DNA of 32,286 nt from Bacteroidales bacterium (GCA_024763075.1 JANTGF010000047.1:1-32286), one strand, 5' to 3'. Counted from the first letter of the stretch, positions 8,044-17,843 are shown. Program-made: numbers and translations. The notes: generated by a model not told the origin, from the sequence alone.

Positions 8044-8077
8044 TTTGGGTCCGAACTTCATATTTTTTTTATATTTG
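8044..8077 (+). promoter_or_regulatory. Bacteroidota-type promoter for the PpiD/SurA-like gene
   Basis: A perfect TAnnTTTG -7 element, TATATTTG (8070-8077), is preceded by TTTG (8044-8047) as the -33 element with 22 bases between, close to the usual 19-21. Transcription would start about 8084, leaving a leader of about 34 bases. The rest of the 237-base spacer (7881-8117) is AT-rich, with no reading frame or strong hairpin that I can support. Confidence 0.65.
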
Positions 8078-8117
8078 CACCCTGATTTTTAGAGCATAAA
8101 CATATAAATTATATTTC

Positions 8118-10241
8118 ATGGCTACATTACAGACCATTCGGGATAAAGCAGGAGTTTTAGTAGCAGCTATTATAGGTATAGCCATTCTTGCATTTGTTTT
8201 AGGAGACTTTCTTGGTGGGAAAGGCGGCGGAGGTTTACGAAATAAGAAAAGACTGGAGATAGGTGAAATTGCAGGAAATTCAATTTCTTATATTGATTTT
8301 GACAGAAAAGTAAATAACCTTACAGAAATCTATAAACTTTCGGGACAGCAGGTAACGGATGAGGCTACCATTACAAGTATTCAGCAACAAACATGGGACC
8401 AGATGGTTCGCGACATGGTTATGTCAAAAGAATACGAAAAGCTTGGTCTTAATGTTAGCGGAGATGAGCTGTTTGATATGGTTCAGGGAGAAAATCCTCA
8501 TGCATATGTCAGGCAGATTTTTACAGATCAGAATACAGGTTATTTTGACCGTGGAGCATTGATTCGTTTCCTGAAAAATATAGAAAATGATGAAACCGGT
8601 AACCAGCGAAAATACTGGATGTTTCTTGAGAATCAGATAGATGATGAAAGAATGTTTACCAAATACTTAAACCTGGTGAGGAAAGGATTGAACGTTACAT
8701 CGTTTCAGGCCGAACAAAACTATGAACAGAATTCAAAAGTAGTAGACTTTAAGTATCTGATGAAACGTTATACATCTGTTTCTGACTCTTCGGTAACGGT
8801 TTCTGAAGCAGATATTAAATCTTATTACGATGAACATAAAGAAAGTTACAGGCAAACTGCATCACGGAGTATTGAATATGTTGCTTTTGATGTGAATCCT
8901 TCACAAAGTGATATAAAAGAAGCTGAAGACTGGATCAATCATATCAAACCTGATTTTGAACAGGAAACTAATACAGAACAGTTTGTAAATGCAAACTCTG
9001 ACATACCTTTTGATCCAAAAAACTATAAGGACGGGGAACTTCCTGAACTTATTAATGATTTTATGTTTAGTAATCCGGTGGGGTCGGTTTACGGGCCCTA
9101 TTTTGAAAATGAAACTTACAAGCTTGCAAAACTGGCAGCAGTTAACAATATTCCTGACTCGGTTCATGCAAGGCATATTCTTGTTTCCCCTGGTCCGGAA
9201 AGAAGCCCTGAAAGAGCAAAACAAATCGCAGACAGTCTGGTTGCACTGATAAATTCAGGTACTGATTTTGCACTTTTAGCTACCATGAATTCAGATGATA
9301 AGGGAAGTGCCCAGCTGGGTGGTGACCTGGGCTGGTTTAAAGAAGGAGCAATGGTAAGACCATTTAGTGATGCTTGTTTCTATGGAAACAAAGGAGATGT
9401 TACTCTTGTGGAATCTCAGTTCGGTTATCATATTATAAATATTATTGATCAGGGAAAGAAAACAAAAAAAGTTCAGGTAGGTATTCTGGCCAGACAAATA
9501 CAACCCAGTTCCACAACCTTCCAGAATGTATATTCCCAGGCCAGTAAGTTTGCCGGGACAAATAATACCTATGAGAAATTTATTGCGGCCATCGAAAAGG
9601 AGGGGCTTAATAAAAGGGTTGCGAATGATCTCAAGGAAAATGACCGGCAAATACCCGGATTGGAATCTCCGAGACTTCTTGTTATGGCTGTTTATAGTAC
9701 CGATAAGGATCATATTGTACTTGACCGGAATGATCAGGCAGTATTTGAATTGGGTAATAAATATGTTGTTGCTTATGTTACTGAGGTAAAAGAGGATGGG
9801 ATTGCACCCTTGGAGCAGGTAAGGGAAGATGTTGAATTAAATGCAAGAAAAAAGAAAAAGGCGGAGACCATAATAAAGTCAATCAATGAAAAAATTGCCG
9901 CTGCCGGCACAATAGAATCACTTGGAGAGGCAGTTGGTGCAGAAGTACAGAGTGCAAGCGGCATTAGTTTTAGTTCATTCTCAATTCCGGGGGCTGGCAT
10001 TGAACCGGCTGTAATTGGAAGCGTTGTTGCTATACCTGAGAACAAAATCTCCAGTCCGGTTGAAGGCGTAAACGGAGTATATGTACTAATGGTAACATCC
10101 GTTACTAAAAAGGAAGATGACACACCTGAATCAGAAAAGAAAGCTTTGGAAACAATTTACCTGAGCAGAGTAAATTACGATACATATAATGCTCTCCTGG
10201 AAAAAGCAGATGTAAAAGACAAAAGATCTAAATTTTATTAG
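8118..10241 (+). CDS. PpiD/SurA-like peptidyl-prolyl isomerase and periplasmic chaperone
   Basis: A 707-residue protein anchored by one N-terminal membrane helix (about 12-29, LVAAIIGIAILAFVLGDFL), with the rest in the periplasm. An N-terminal SurA_N/PpiD-type helical region is followed by a parvulin (PpiC) domain at about 349-444. That domain runs from HARHILVSPGP through LGGDLGWF to FGYHIINIID and keeps the usual family motifs. A second, more diverged PpiC-like or helical part follows. The likely role is folding of exported and outer-membrane proteins, which matches the envelope genes upstream. It has its own promoter and terminator, so it is probably monocistronic. Confidence 0.88.
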   Translation: MATLQTIRDKAGVLVAAIIGIAILAFVLGDFLGGKGGGGLRNKKRLEIGEIAGNSISYIDFDRKVNNLTEIYKLSGQQVTDEATITSIQQQTWDQMVRDMVMSKEYEKLGLNVSGDELFDMVQGENPHAYVRQIFTDQNTGYFDRGALIRFLKNIENDETGNQRKYWMFLENQIDDERMFTKYLNLVRKGLNVTSFQAEQNYEQNSKVVDFKYLMKRYTSVSDSSVTVSEADIKSYYDEHKESYRQTASRSIEYVAFDVNPSQSDIKEAEDWINHIKPDFEQETNTEQFVNANSDIPFDPKNYKDGELPELINDFMFSNPVGSVYGPYFENETYKLAKLAAVNNIPDSVHARHILVSPGPERSPERAKQIADSLVALINSGTDFALLATMNSDDKGSAQLGGDLGWFKEGAMVRPFSDACFYGNKGDVTLVESQFGYHIINIIDQGKKTKKVQVGILARQIQPSSTTFQNVYSQASKFAGTNNTYEKFIAAIEKEGLNKRVANDLKENDRQIPGLESPRLLVMAVYSTDKDHIVLDRNDQAVFELGNKYVVAYVTEVKEDGIAPLEQVREDVELNARKKKKAETIIKSINEKIAAAGTIESLGEAVGAEVQSASGISFSSFSIPGAGIEPAVIGSVVAIPENKISSPVEGVNGVYVLMVTSVTKKEDDTPESEKKALETIYLSRVNYDTYNALLEKADVKDKRSKFY

Positions 10242-10275
10242 AGATTCAGGCTGTTGAATTGAAATGAATTTTGGA

Positions 10276-10308
10276 AGAATCCTGCTGAGAATCGGGGTTC
10301 TTTTTTTT
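10276..10308 (+). terminator. Intrinsic terminator after the PpiD/SurA-like gene
   Basis: AGAATCC (10276-10282) pairs with GGGTTCT (10295-10301), a 7-bp stem with one G-U pair and a 12-nt loop, directly followed by a run of Ts to 10308. It lies 35 bases after the stop codon and before the CotH gene. Confidence 0.6.
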
Positions 10309-10356
10309 GGAACGGTTTTTGGAAGATAGGTTTTTCAAAAACTAAGAACATTTTAA

Positions 10357-12597
10357 ATGAGGCATGTTAATTTGAATATTAATCAGACTTTTATTCGAAA
10401 AAGGATACTCAATAATATTTTTCTGATATTTGGCCTGTTTTCTGTACTTGGAAATTCTGTTATAGGACAGGGAGTCAATCATTGGGAAACAGTTTTTTAC
10501 TCTAATACCACATATCGGTATTTTACCAGTGCTGAGGGTACACCTGCTACAGATTGGAGGTCTCCCGGTTTTAATGACCTTGCCTGGCGGTCAGGAAAGG
10601 GGAGTATAGGTTACGGTGATGGGGATGATAATACGGTAATTGAAAAGTGCATTGCCTTATTTATGAGAACAGAATTCAGTATTACTGATACCTCTGTAAT
10701 TCTTGATGGTATACTGCATGTGGATTACGATGATGCTTTTGTGGCTTATTTGAATGGTGTGGAAATTGCACGTTCACAGGGACTGAGTGGAGATTATCCA
10801 TCAGCTGATCAACTTTCCACAGTGAACCATGAGGCCTCTATGTATTCAGGAGGATTACCTGAGGCCTTTTTTCCGGATCGGGTAAAATTAAAAAGCCTTT
10901 TAAAAATCGGGAAGAATGTCCTGGCTGTTCAGATCCATAATTCAAGTCCGGGGTCGTCTGATATGACTTCAAATATTTTCTTTTCAGTTGGCCTTACTAC
11001 TCAGGAACAGCAATATTCTTTAACTCCACCCTGGTTTTATCTTCCTTTTGTTTTCAGGGGCTCAACCTTACCCCTATTAATTATTAACACAGATGGAAAA
11101 CCAATCCCGGATGAACCAAAAATAGATGCATCAATGAAGATTATCTATAATGGAACAGGTGTTACCAATCATCCCGATGATAGTGCAAATGTTTACAACG
11201 GAAAGATTGGCATTGAGATTCGCGGAGCCTCTTCCAGTGGCTATCCGCAAAAACCATATTCTCTGGAAACCCGTGATTCTCTGGGTGAAAACAATAATGT
11301 GTCAATTCTTGGAATGCCAAAAGAAAATGACTGGGTTCTTCTTTCGCATTATAATGAAAAAACCTTCATGAGGAATTTGATCTCTTATCACCTCTTTGCT
11401 AAAATGGGTCATTATGCTACCCGTGCCCGTTTGGTTGATGTAATTCTGAATGGACGGTATGACGGTATCTATTTATTAGGTGAAAAAGTAAAACGGGATC
11501 AAAACCGGATTGATATTGCACCTATGATGCCTGATGCAAGTACCGGGGCAGCTCTTACGGGTGGATATATTTTTAAGGTTGATTATGCATACTCGAATGA
11601 TAGTTGGCTATCTGCATATTCTCCTGTTGACCATCCGGATTATGATACACGTTTTGTTTATTATTATCCAAAATGGTATTTGATCAGTGATGCACAAAAA
11701 ACATATCTGCAGGGGCATGTTAATGCTTTCCAGAAAGCCATGCATCAACCCGATTTTGCTGATACCTATCAGAATTACATTGATGTGTTGTCGTTTATTG
11801 ATTATTTTATTGTCAGTGAAGTGTCACGTAATGTTGATGGATATAAGAAAAGCCGTTATTTTTTCAAGGATAGGGATGACAGGGGAGGTCTGATCCATGC
11901 TGGTCCGGTCTGGGACTTTGATTGGGCGTGGAAAAATATTTATGACTGTTCCTTACTCCGGAATACAACGGGCGCCGGATGGGCATACAGAGTAAACGAT
12001 TGCCGCAGGACTTATACTCCCGGTTGGTATGTACGCCTGCTAGAAGATCCTGCCTTTGCCGATATGGTAAATTGCAGATATTTTTACCTGAGGGAGAACA
12101 TCCTGTCCATGGACAATATTAATGCATTTATTGATTCGGTATATCAGGTAGTTGATGCTGCACAGGAAAATCATTATCAAAGGTGGAAAATTCTTGGGAT
12201 TAAAACCGGTGCGCCGGAAATTGAACCACCGGCACAAACCTATGATGAAGAAGTAGCCAGACTGAGAAACTGGATTCAAATCCGTCTCAACTGGCTGGAT
12301 GCAAATATGCCGGGAACAAATCAGAATTGCGGGCTTATCAATGCGAAAAAGGATGCGGGTCAGATCATTTTCAGGATATATCCGAATCCGGCCAGTTCTG
12401 ATCTGTATATTGAATCGGATGAGCCGATTGATCGCATACAACTTTATGATATGACAGGGAAAGTTGTAATTTCTGTTAATACCGGAAATTCATACTCCTG
12501 GCATCTTAACCTGGGTGGTTTCAGGTCAGGATTGTATTTTGTAAAAACATTTATGAATGACAATCAGTGGATTGTCAGGAAGATAATGATAGAATAG
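10357..12597 (+). CDS. Secreted CotH-type protein with type IX secretion sorting domain
   Basis: A 746-residue secreted protein. A signal peptide (to about residue 38, ending VIGQ) is followed by a beta-sandwich domain (about 40-215) resembling carbohydrate-binding modules and containing VDYDDAFVAYLNGVEIA. The CotH domain (about 235-560) shows IEIRGASSSGYPQKPYSLE, NDWVLLSHYNEKTFMRN and a late VWDFDWAW near 517-524. The C-terminal 75 residues (about 671-746, from FRIYPNPASS to a final RKIMIE) form a type A type IX secretion sorting domain, so the protein is probably cell-surface attached or released. CotH proteins in spore formers are atypical protein kinases that phosphorylate serines. Kinase activity here is inferred from family only and substrates are unknown. 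It is convergent with ftsZ. Confidence 0.87.
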   Translation: MRHVNLNINQTFIRKRILNNIFLIFGLFSVLGNSVIGQGVNHWETVFYSNTTYRYFTSAEGTPATDWRSPGFNDLAWRSGKGSIGYGDGDDNTVIEKCIALFMRTEFSITDTSVILDGILHVDYDDAFVAYLNGVEIARSQGLSGDYPSADQLSTVNHEASMYSGGLPEAFFPDRVKLKSLLKIGKNVLAVQIHNSSPGSSDMTSNIFFSVGLTTQEQQYSLTPPWFYLPFVFRGSTLPLLIINTDGKPIPDEPKIDASMKIIYNGTGVTNHPDDSANVYNGKIGIEIRGASSSGYPQKPYSLETRDSLGENNNVSILGMPKENDWVLLSHYNEKTFMRNLISYHLFAKMGHYATRARLVDVILNGRYDGIYLLGEKVKRDQNRIDIAPMMPDASTGAALTGGYIFKVDYAYSNDSWLSAYSPVDHPDYDTRFVYYYPKWYLISDAQKTYLQGHVNAFQKAMHQPDFADTYQNYIDVLSFIDYFIVSEVSRNVDGYKKSRYFFKDRDDRGGLIHAGPVWDFDWAWKNIYDCSLLRNTTGAGWAYRVNDCRRTYTPGWYVRLLEDPAFADMVNCRYFYLRENILSMDNINAFIDSVYQVVDAAQENHYQRWKILGIKTGAPEIEPPAQTYDEEVARLRNWIQIRLNWLDANMPGTNQNCGLINAKKDAGQIIFRIYPNPASSDLYIESDEPIDRIQLYDMTGKVVISVNTGNSYSWHLNLGGFRSGLYFVKTFMNDNQWIVRKIMIE

Positions 12598-12675
12598 CAG
12601 GCTTATTAAAAAAACTCCTTACGGTAAAGATCTTTGGTAAAACCATATCTCCCGGACTTTCCCAATCTATTCCTT

Positions 12676-12710
12676 ATGCATTTTAAATGGTAATACTTTT
12701 TATAATGCAT
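12676..12710. terminator. AT-rich inverted repeat between convergent cotH-like gene and ftsZ
   Basis: ATGCATTTTAAA (12676-12687) and TTTATAATGCAT (12699-12710) are complementary at 11 of 12 positions around an 11-nt loop. It lies in the 148-base convergent spacer and is the only strong structure there, so it may terminate transcription from one or both sides. It is AT-rich without a clean T tract, so this is tentative. Confidence 0.4.
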
Positions 12711-12745
12711 TCATATTTTGTTGAATATGTGTTTTTCAGCAAACC

Positions 12746-14218
12746 CTAATCAACATTATCATGCAGATAAGAATTATCCGAACTTAGCTTTGTACCGTTC
12801 TCTTCATCTTCAAAAAGTGAATATTTTGAGACTTTTCGAATAGATGAGTAGCCGGGTTTGTTTATTTTACGGTTTTTTCTTATGTATGCAGGTTGACTTT
12901 CCAGCTCTTCTATTTCGTCTTTTTTATCTTTCTCAAGATACCCCTGATCCTTAAGATAATTCTGATGTTCCTTGATTTTACGGATACGCTCTGATGTTTT
13001 TTGCGGATCAATATCCGGCTCCATTTCAAAAGTTCCGGGATTTGAATTCTCCTGAGTAGTGTCCGGACTGTCGGTAATACTAAAATCAATGGTTCTCTGG
13101 GAGTTATCAAGCTCTTTTACGGTAAATTCACTCATTTCAATGTCTTTTGTTTCAATGCCTGAATTTACGATGGAAGCGTCCTGTTCCGATTCCTCCAGGC
13201 TTATCTTTTGCAGAGACCGGGGCGTCATGTATAATTCCGGAATGGAACTTGTTTCAAACCCGGTTGCAATAACTGTAATTGAGACTTTATCCCCCAGGCT
13301 TTCATCCTGACAGGTTCCCCAGATGATTAGCACATCATCCACTACTGTGGAATTTATATAATCGGTTATTTCTCCCACTTCATCCATACTGATCTCATTG
13401 GCTCCGGAGGAAATATTCAATAAAATGCTTTTTGCACCGGTAATGTCATTAGAATTCAGCAGGGGTGAAGATACAGCAGCTTCAATAGCTTTTGTGGCCC
13501 GTTCTTCTCCTTCCGCCTCACCGGCACCCATCATAGCAACACCTGAATCGGCCATAACTGTTTCCACATCAGCAAAATCAACATTTATATATCCATGAAC
13601 TGTTATGATCTCCGCTATTCCCTTTGCTGCTTTTGTTAAAACATCATCGGCTATTCCAAAAGCTTCTGACAACCTCAGGTCGCCATATATCTCCCTGAGT
13701 TTTTCATTATTGATAACCAGCAGAGAATCCACGTTATTTTGTAGTTCATTGATGCCATCCACAGCCTGCATGATTCTTTTTCTTCCCTCAAACTTAAAAG
13801 GGATCGTGACAATGGCAACGGTAAGGATGCCTTCATCTTTACATGCTTTGGCAATAACCGGGGCCGCCCCTGTACCGGTTCCACCACCCATGCCGGCAGT
13901 AATAAAGACCATTTTGGTATTTGGGGAGATCACTGCCATTACATCATCAATATTTTCCAGGGCCGACTGCTTGCCAACCTCCGGCTTGTTTCCGGCCCCT
14001 CTCCCTTCCGTTATTGACTCTCCGATCTGGACTTTTACAGAGACGGGACTGTTCTCAAGGGCTTGTGCATCTGTATTACAAACCAAAAAATTTACATCTT
14101 TAATCCCCTGGTTAAACATGTGGTTTACTGCGTTACTTCCACCTCCGCCGACGCCGATTACTTTAATAATAGACGACCTTTCAACAGGTAAATCAAAATT
14201 CATAAGTTCTTCAGCCAT
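12746..14218 (-). CDS. ftsZ: Cell division GTPase FtsZ
   Basis: Tubulin-like GTPase that polymerises into the Z ring at midcell. Seen are GVGGGGSN (22-29), the tubulin signature GGGTGTG (111-117) and the T7 loop NVDFAD (212-217) that completes the neighbouring subunit's active site. The folded core ends about residue 322, followed by a long acidic linker. A PAYIRKN segment (443-449) resembles the usual C-terminal peptide for FtsA and other partners. Unusually for the general pattern, 41 further residues follow it, basic first and then acidic, making the protein 490 residues. It is the last gene of the dcw cluster, 58 bases after ftsA. Confidence 0.97.
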   Translation of the reverse strand: MAEELMNFDLPVERSSIIKVIGVGGGGSNAVNHMFNQGIKDVNFLVCNTDAQALENSPVSVKVQIGESITEGRGAGNKPEVGKQSALENIDDVMAVISPNTKMVFITAGMGGGTGTGAAPVIAKACKDEGILTVAIVTIPFKFEGRKRIMQAVDGINELQNNVDSLLVINNEKLREIYGDLRLSEAFGIADDVLTKAAKGIAEIITVHGYINVDFADVETVMADSGVAMMGAGEAEGEERATKAIEAAVSSPLLNSNDITGAKSILLNISSGANEISMDEVGEITDYINSTVVDDVLIIWGTCQDESLGDKVSITVIATGFETSSIPELYMTPRSLQKISLEESEQDASIVNSGIETKDIEMSEFTVKELDNSQRTIDFSITDSPDTTQENSNPGTFEMEPDIDPQKTSERIRKIKEHQNYLKDQGYLEKDKKDEIEELESQPAYIRKNRKINKPGYSSIRKVSKYSLFEDEENGTKLSSDNSYLHDNVD

Positions 14219-14276
14219 GATATTGTATTTTAGTTAAGGTTTAATTGCTTTGTTATAAGAAATTTTTATTTGTGGC

Positions 14277-15611
14277 TTATTCCATTTTCATACCATCTTC
14301 AGAGAATATCTCATTCAGGGTATTTTTAAATTTATCAAATATTTTTCTCTTCTTAAAGGTTTCCTTTACCGGTTCGTTTTCGTCAAATTCAGCTTTTTCT
14401 TCAATTTCAAAAACTACCTCCGGAGCATTTTCGACTAATTCTTTGTTATTGTTTTTGAGATATTCAAAGCCTTTTAGCACCAGACCGATACTTGTGGAAA
14501 ACATAGGTTGAATAATTTCTTCATCTGCTTCACCTGCCAGATGTAGTCCGGGTAAACCAACCCGCACATCCATTCCGGTCCTGAACTTTACCAGTTGTGG
14601 CAAATGTTTTAATAAGGAGCCTCCCCCGGTAAGTACGATACCTGCTGCAAGTTTATCGTAATAGCCTGAGTTTTGTATCTCAAAGGTAACTGCATCAATG
14701 ATTTCTTCCATTCTTGATTGAATGATGTATGCCAGGTTTTTAAATGAGATCTCTTTGGGTTCACGCCCGCTGATACCCGGTATGGTAACAACTTTGTCCT
14801 CCGGAGCAATGTCACCCAGCGCTGATCCAAACTGAGTTTTCAGGGATTCGGCCTGCCGGTTCAGAATTGCACAGCCTTCTTTAATATCATTGGTAACAAC
14901 ATTTCCTCCAAATGGGATTACAGCTGTATGGCGGATGGTATTGTCGTAATAAACTGCTACATCGGTAGTCCCACCGCCAATATCCACCAGTGCAACCCCG
15001 GCTTCTTTCTCATCATCCGTTAAAACAGCCTCGGCTGAGGCCAGAGGTTCCAGCACCAGCTCATTGATATTTAATCCTACCCGGTTTACACATTTTTCAA
15101 TGTTCCGGGCTGAAGCTACCCTGCCGATTACAATGTGAAAATTACCTTCTAAACGGCGGCCCGACATTCCCACGGGATTTTTTACCCCTGTTTCATGATC
15201 CACGATAAAGCTCTGAGGCAAAACATGGATAATTTCTTCTCCCACGTCAATGGGGATACGTTCCATGTCTTTTATCAGACGCTGGATGTCTTCCCTTGTA
15301 ATTTCGTCTTCATCTGACTCCCTGTTTATGTACCCCCGGTTCCGTATGCTCTTAATATGTTGTCCGGCGATTCCGACAAAAACTTCAGAAAAATTCATTC
15401 CTGAAGCTTTTTTAACTTCTTCAATAGTTGATTTGATCGCATTTACGGTTTCTTCAATATTCTGAACAACACCCCTCTTTACACCGCGGGAAGGCGCTTT
15501 ACTCAGGGATAGAACTTCAAGTTTACCACTTTCATTTTTTTTGCCAAGAATTGAAACGATTTTTGTAGTTCCAATGTCAATAGCTGCAACAATTTGATTC
15601 TGTTTGTTCAT
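14277..15611 (-). CDS. ftsA: Cell division protein FtsA
   Basis: Actin-like ATPase that tethers FtsZ to the membrane. The 444-residue protein has phosphate-1 AIDIGTTKIVSILG near the N-terminus, phosphate-2 VALVDIGGGTTDVAVY, and adenosine motif LTGGGSLLKHL, in the order of the family. The 1C (SHS2) region lies between. The C-terminus carries a basic amphipathic stretch (KRKIFDKFKNTLNEIF) that would insert in the inner membrane. It lies between ftsQ (48 bases upstream) and ftsZ. Confidence 0.96.
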   Translation of the reverse strand: MNKQNQIVAAIDIGTTKIVSILGKKNESGKLEVLSLSKAPSRGVKRGVVQNIEETVNAIKSTIEEVKKASGMNFSEVFVGIAGQHIKSIRNRGYINRESDEDEITREDIQRLIKDMERIPIDVGEEIIHVLPQSFIVDHETGVKNPVGMSGRRLEGNFHIVIGRVASARNIEKCVNRVGLNINELVLEPLASAEAVLTDDEKEAGVALVDIGGGTTDVAVYYDNTIRHTAVIPFGGNVVTNDIKEGCAILNRQAESLKTQFGSALGDIAPEDKVVTIPGISGREPKEISFKNLAYIIQSRMEEIIDAVTFEIQNSGYYDKLAAGIVLTGGGSLLKHLPQLVKFRTGMDVRVGLPGLHLAGEADEEIIQPMFSTSIGLVLKGFEYLKNNNKELVENAPEVVFEIEEKAEFDENEPVKETFKKRKIFDKFKNTLNEIFSEDGMKME

Positions 15612-15659
15612 AACAAAAATTTTATCCGGTTAGTTTATTATGTTTTTATTTTATTCAGG

Positions 15660-16448
15660 TTAATAACTTTTTCTTTTTGTGCAAACAACCTGGTTTGTAA
15701 ATTTTAAATTTATTTTTGAATAGGTATTCCACCCTTCATTTTTTAAACCCTGATCGTAAAGCGCATATAATTTCTTAAATTTTCTTTCATATCTGCTAAT
15801 ATCTCCGAAAACGATAGTATGACTTCCAACTCTTGGGATAAAGGTGAATTCTCTGTTTTTATTTACATAGACCTGTTCAATCTGTGCCTGCCAGAAAGGA
15901 TCATTATTTATGAATTTCGCCAGTTGGAAGATATCCCCAAGAGTTGCCTTAACTTTCTTATCAGGAGTTTCAGAAATACTTTTTCCTACTTTTATTCCGG
16001 ACAGGTTCCATCCGTTAACGATGAGGATTCTGGCAGTATAATATGGGCTCACAGGCATTATATATCCTTCACTGTCAATGTAATATCCGGAGCCCTTATA
16101 GGTCAGTATACGGGCAAGAGGCTCGCGCTGATTGATCCGGATGTTTAATACTCCGTTCATGGTTTTAAATGCTTCAACCTTTTTCACAAAAGGAACTTCT
16201 CCCAGGAAAGCTTCCACTTCATCTGTTCTGACCTCTTCCAGTGGCTTCCCCAGAAGTTTTGGGTCAATGCTGGTAACCATGGTGTAAATTTCCTGATTTG
16301 TTATAAAATAGTTTGAAGCCGAATCCTGAATTTCTACAAGAATGCGCTGACACGGTACCTTCTCAATTTTGCTTTCAACCATACTTAAAACAATTACCAT
16401 ATACATGATAATTACTCCCCACAACAGTATATTCCTAAACTTCTTCAT
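15660..16448 (-). CDS. ftsQ: Cell division protein FtsQ
   Basis: A bitopic divisome protein of 262 residues: a short cytoplasmic tail, one membrane helix (about 7-25), then a periplasmic POTRA-like part with the beta domain typical of FtsQ (INQREPLARI, GYYIDSEGYIMPVS, VGSHTIVFGD). FtsQ links FtsL-type proteins to the rest of the divisome. Sequence conservation of FtsQ is low, so identity rests on this architecture plus position between murC (4-base gap) and ftsA. Confidence 0.9.
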   Translation of the reverse strand: MKKFRNILLWGVIIMYMVIVLSMVESKIEKVPCQRILVEIQDSASNYFITNQEIYTMVTSIDPKLLGKPLEEVRTDEVEAFLGEVPFVKKVEAFKTMNGVLNIRINQREPLARILTYKGSGYYIDSEGYIMPVSPYYTARILIVNGWNLSGIKVGKSISETPDKKVKATLGDIFQLAKFINNDPFWQAQIEQVYVNKNREFTFIPRVGSHTIVFGDISRYERKFKKLYALYDQGLKNEGWNTYSKINLKFTNQVVCTKRKSY

Positions 16449-16452
16449 TGCT

Positions 16453-17841
16453 TTAACTCTGTGTGCTTTTCAATTGTTTTTCAATGGGTTTCACCAGCTC
16501 AAAAATATCACCTGCACCAATGGTTAAAATCACTCCTTCTTTTAGTTTTCCCACTTCTTCCGGGATCTTTTCCCTGCTGATTATCTTTTTGTCTCTCAGG
16601 TCAACTGCTTTAAGAATTAATTGCGAAGACACTCCTTCTATTGGCTCTTCCCTTGCCGGATAGATATCCATCAGGATCAGTTTATCCAGTTTACTCAGAC
16701 TTTTTGCAAAATCCTTGTACAAATCTCTTGTTCTGGAAAAAAGATGCGGCTGGAAAATGCCGGTGATCTTTTTTCCCGGGAAAAGGTCCCTGACTGAACT
16801 TATCAATGAATCCAGTTCTACCGGATGATGTGCATAATCATCAATATACACCAGTTTATCCGAGGTAAATCTTATGTCAAATCTTCGGCTGATCCCTGAA
16901 AAGTACAGCAATGCTTTCCGTATGATTTCATGAGATACTCCAAGAATCCAGGCAACACCAATGGCTGCAATCGCATTTTCAATATTTATCTTACCCGGGA
17001 ACCGGAGTCTCACATCTTTAATTTCACCATCCGGCAACCGCACATCAAAAGCGTAAACTCCATTATCCAGTTGAACATTGGATGCATAAAAATCAGTTTT
17101 TCGGTTGGGAGAATAAGTGTATATTTTCAGATCTTCCCTTTCAGAAATATTAAGATTTACAGTGTCTTTAACGATGAGATGACCATTTTTTATGGTTTGT
17201 TGCGCAAACAATTCAAAAGATTCCTGCAAATGATTTCTATTTTCATAAATATCCAGGTGGTCAGGATCTATCGAAGATATAACTGAGATGAAGGGATGCA
17301 GGGTCAGAAAAGAACGATCAAATTCATCTGCTTCCATTACTGTGTATTCGCTATTTCCCAACAAAAGATTCGTTTGGTAATTCTTTGTAATCCCTCCGAT
17401 AAATGCGGTGCAATCCAGGTCAGATTGTTTCATGATATGAGCGATCATTGCCGTTATTGTAGTTTTCCCGTGTGTTCCGGCAACGGCTATTGATTTTGAT
17501 CTTTCCGATATCAATCCAAGTACGGAGGAACGTTTCAAAATGGTAAAGCCATTTTCTGAAAAGAAATTCCATTCCCTATGATTGGAGGGGATGGCTGGTG
17601 TGATGATAACAAGTATCTGATTTTTCTCTGGAACTAAACGGAAGGAATCCGGTATCCGGTCCGGGTTATCTTCAAAATGGATGCTGCAACCTTCCATGGA
17701 GAGTTTGTCGGTAATTCCGGTCGGTGTCCGGTCATATCCTGCTACCTCAAAGCCTCCGGCCAGAAAATACCTGGCCAGGGCACTCATTCCAATGCCTCCG
17801 ATTCCTATAAAATAGACTCTATGTATATTGGACAGATCCAT
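16453..17841 (-). CDS. murC: UDP-N-acetylmuramate--L-alanine ligase
   Basis: Cytoplasmic Mur ligase that adds L-alanine to UDP-MurNAc, the first peptide step of peptidoglycan precursor synthesis. The 462-residue protein has the N-terminal UDP-binding loop GIGGIGMS (13-20), ATP loop GTHGKT (122-127), the central MEADEFDRSF segment and the C-terminal YAHHPVEL motif diagnostic of MurC. The length is normal. It follows murG after a 42-base spacer filled by a degenerate heptamer array, the widest gap between two precursor genes in the cluster, and is followed by ftsQ. Confidence 0.97.
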   Translation of the reverse strand: MDLSNIHRVYFIGIGGIGMSALARYFLAGGFEVAGYDRTPTGITDKLSMEGCSIHFEDNPDRIPDSFRLVPEKNQILVIITPAIPSNHREWNFFSENGFTILKRSSVLGLISERSKSIAVAGTHGKTTITAMIAHIMKQSDLDCTAFIGGITKNYQTNLLLGNSEYTVMEADEFDRSFLTLHPFISVISSIDPDHLDIYENRNHLQESFELFAQQTIKNGHLIVKDTVNLNISEREDLKIYTYSPNRKTDFYASNVQLDNGVYAFDVRLPDGEIKDVRLRFPGKINIENAIAAIGVAWILGVSHEIIRKALLYFSGISRRFDIRFTSDKLVYIDDYAHHPVELDSLISSVRDLFPGKKITGIFQPHLFSRTRDLYKDFAKSLSKLDKLILMDIYPAREEPIEGVSSQLILKAVDLRDKKIISREKIPEEVGKLKEGVILTIGAGDIFELVKPIEKQLKSTQS

Positions 17842-17843
17842 AA

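Noticed and set aside
9291-9713. 140-residue frame antisense to the PpiD/SurA-like gene
   Set aside because: It lies wholly inside the conserved PpiC-containing gene and shows no domain or signal.
10255-10267. TGA three times at 5-nt spacing after the PpiD/SurA-like stop codon
   Set aside because: It resembles the heptamer arrays, but only three copies and a different period; easily chance.
10327-10334. TAGGTTTT as a -7 element for the CotH gene
   Set aside because: A 7 of 8 match, but the only upstream TTTG is 17 bases away, shorter than usual, and it lies in the terminator T tract.
13605-14237. 210-residue reading frame antisense to ftsZ
   Set aside because: It mirrors the conserved ftsZ frame, is rich in S, P and A from the complementary codons, resembles no family and has no promoter or separate context.
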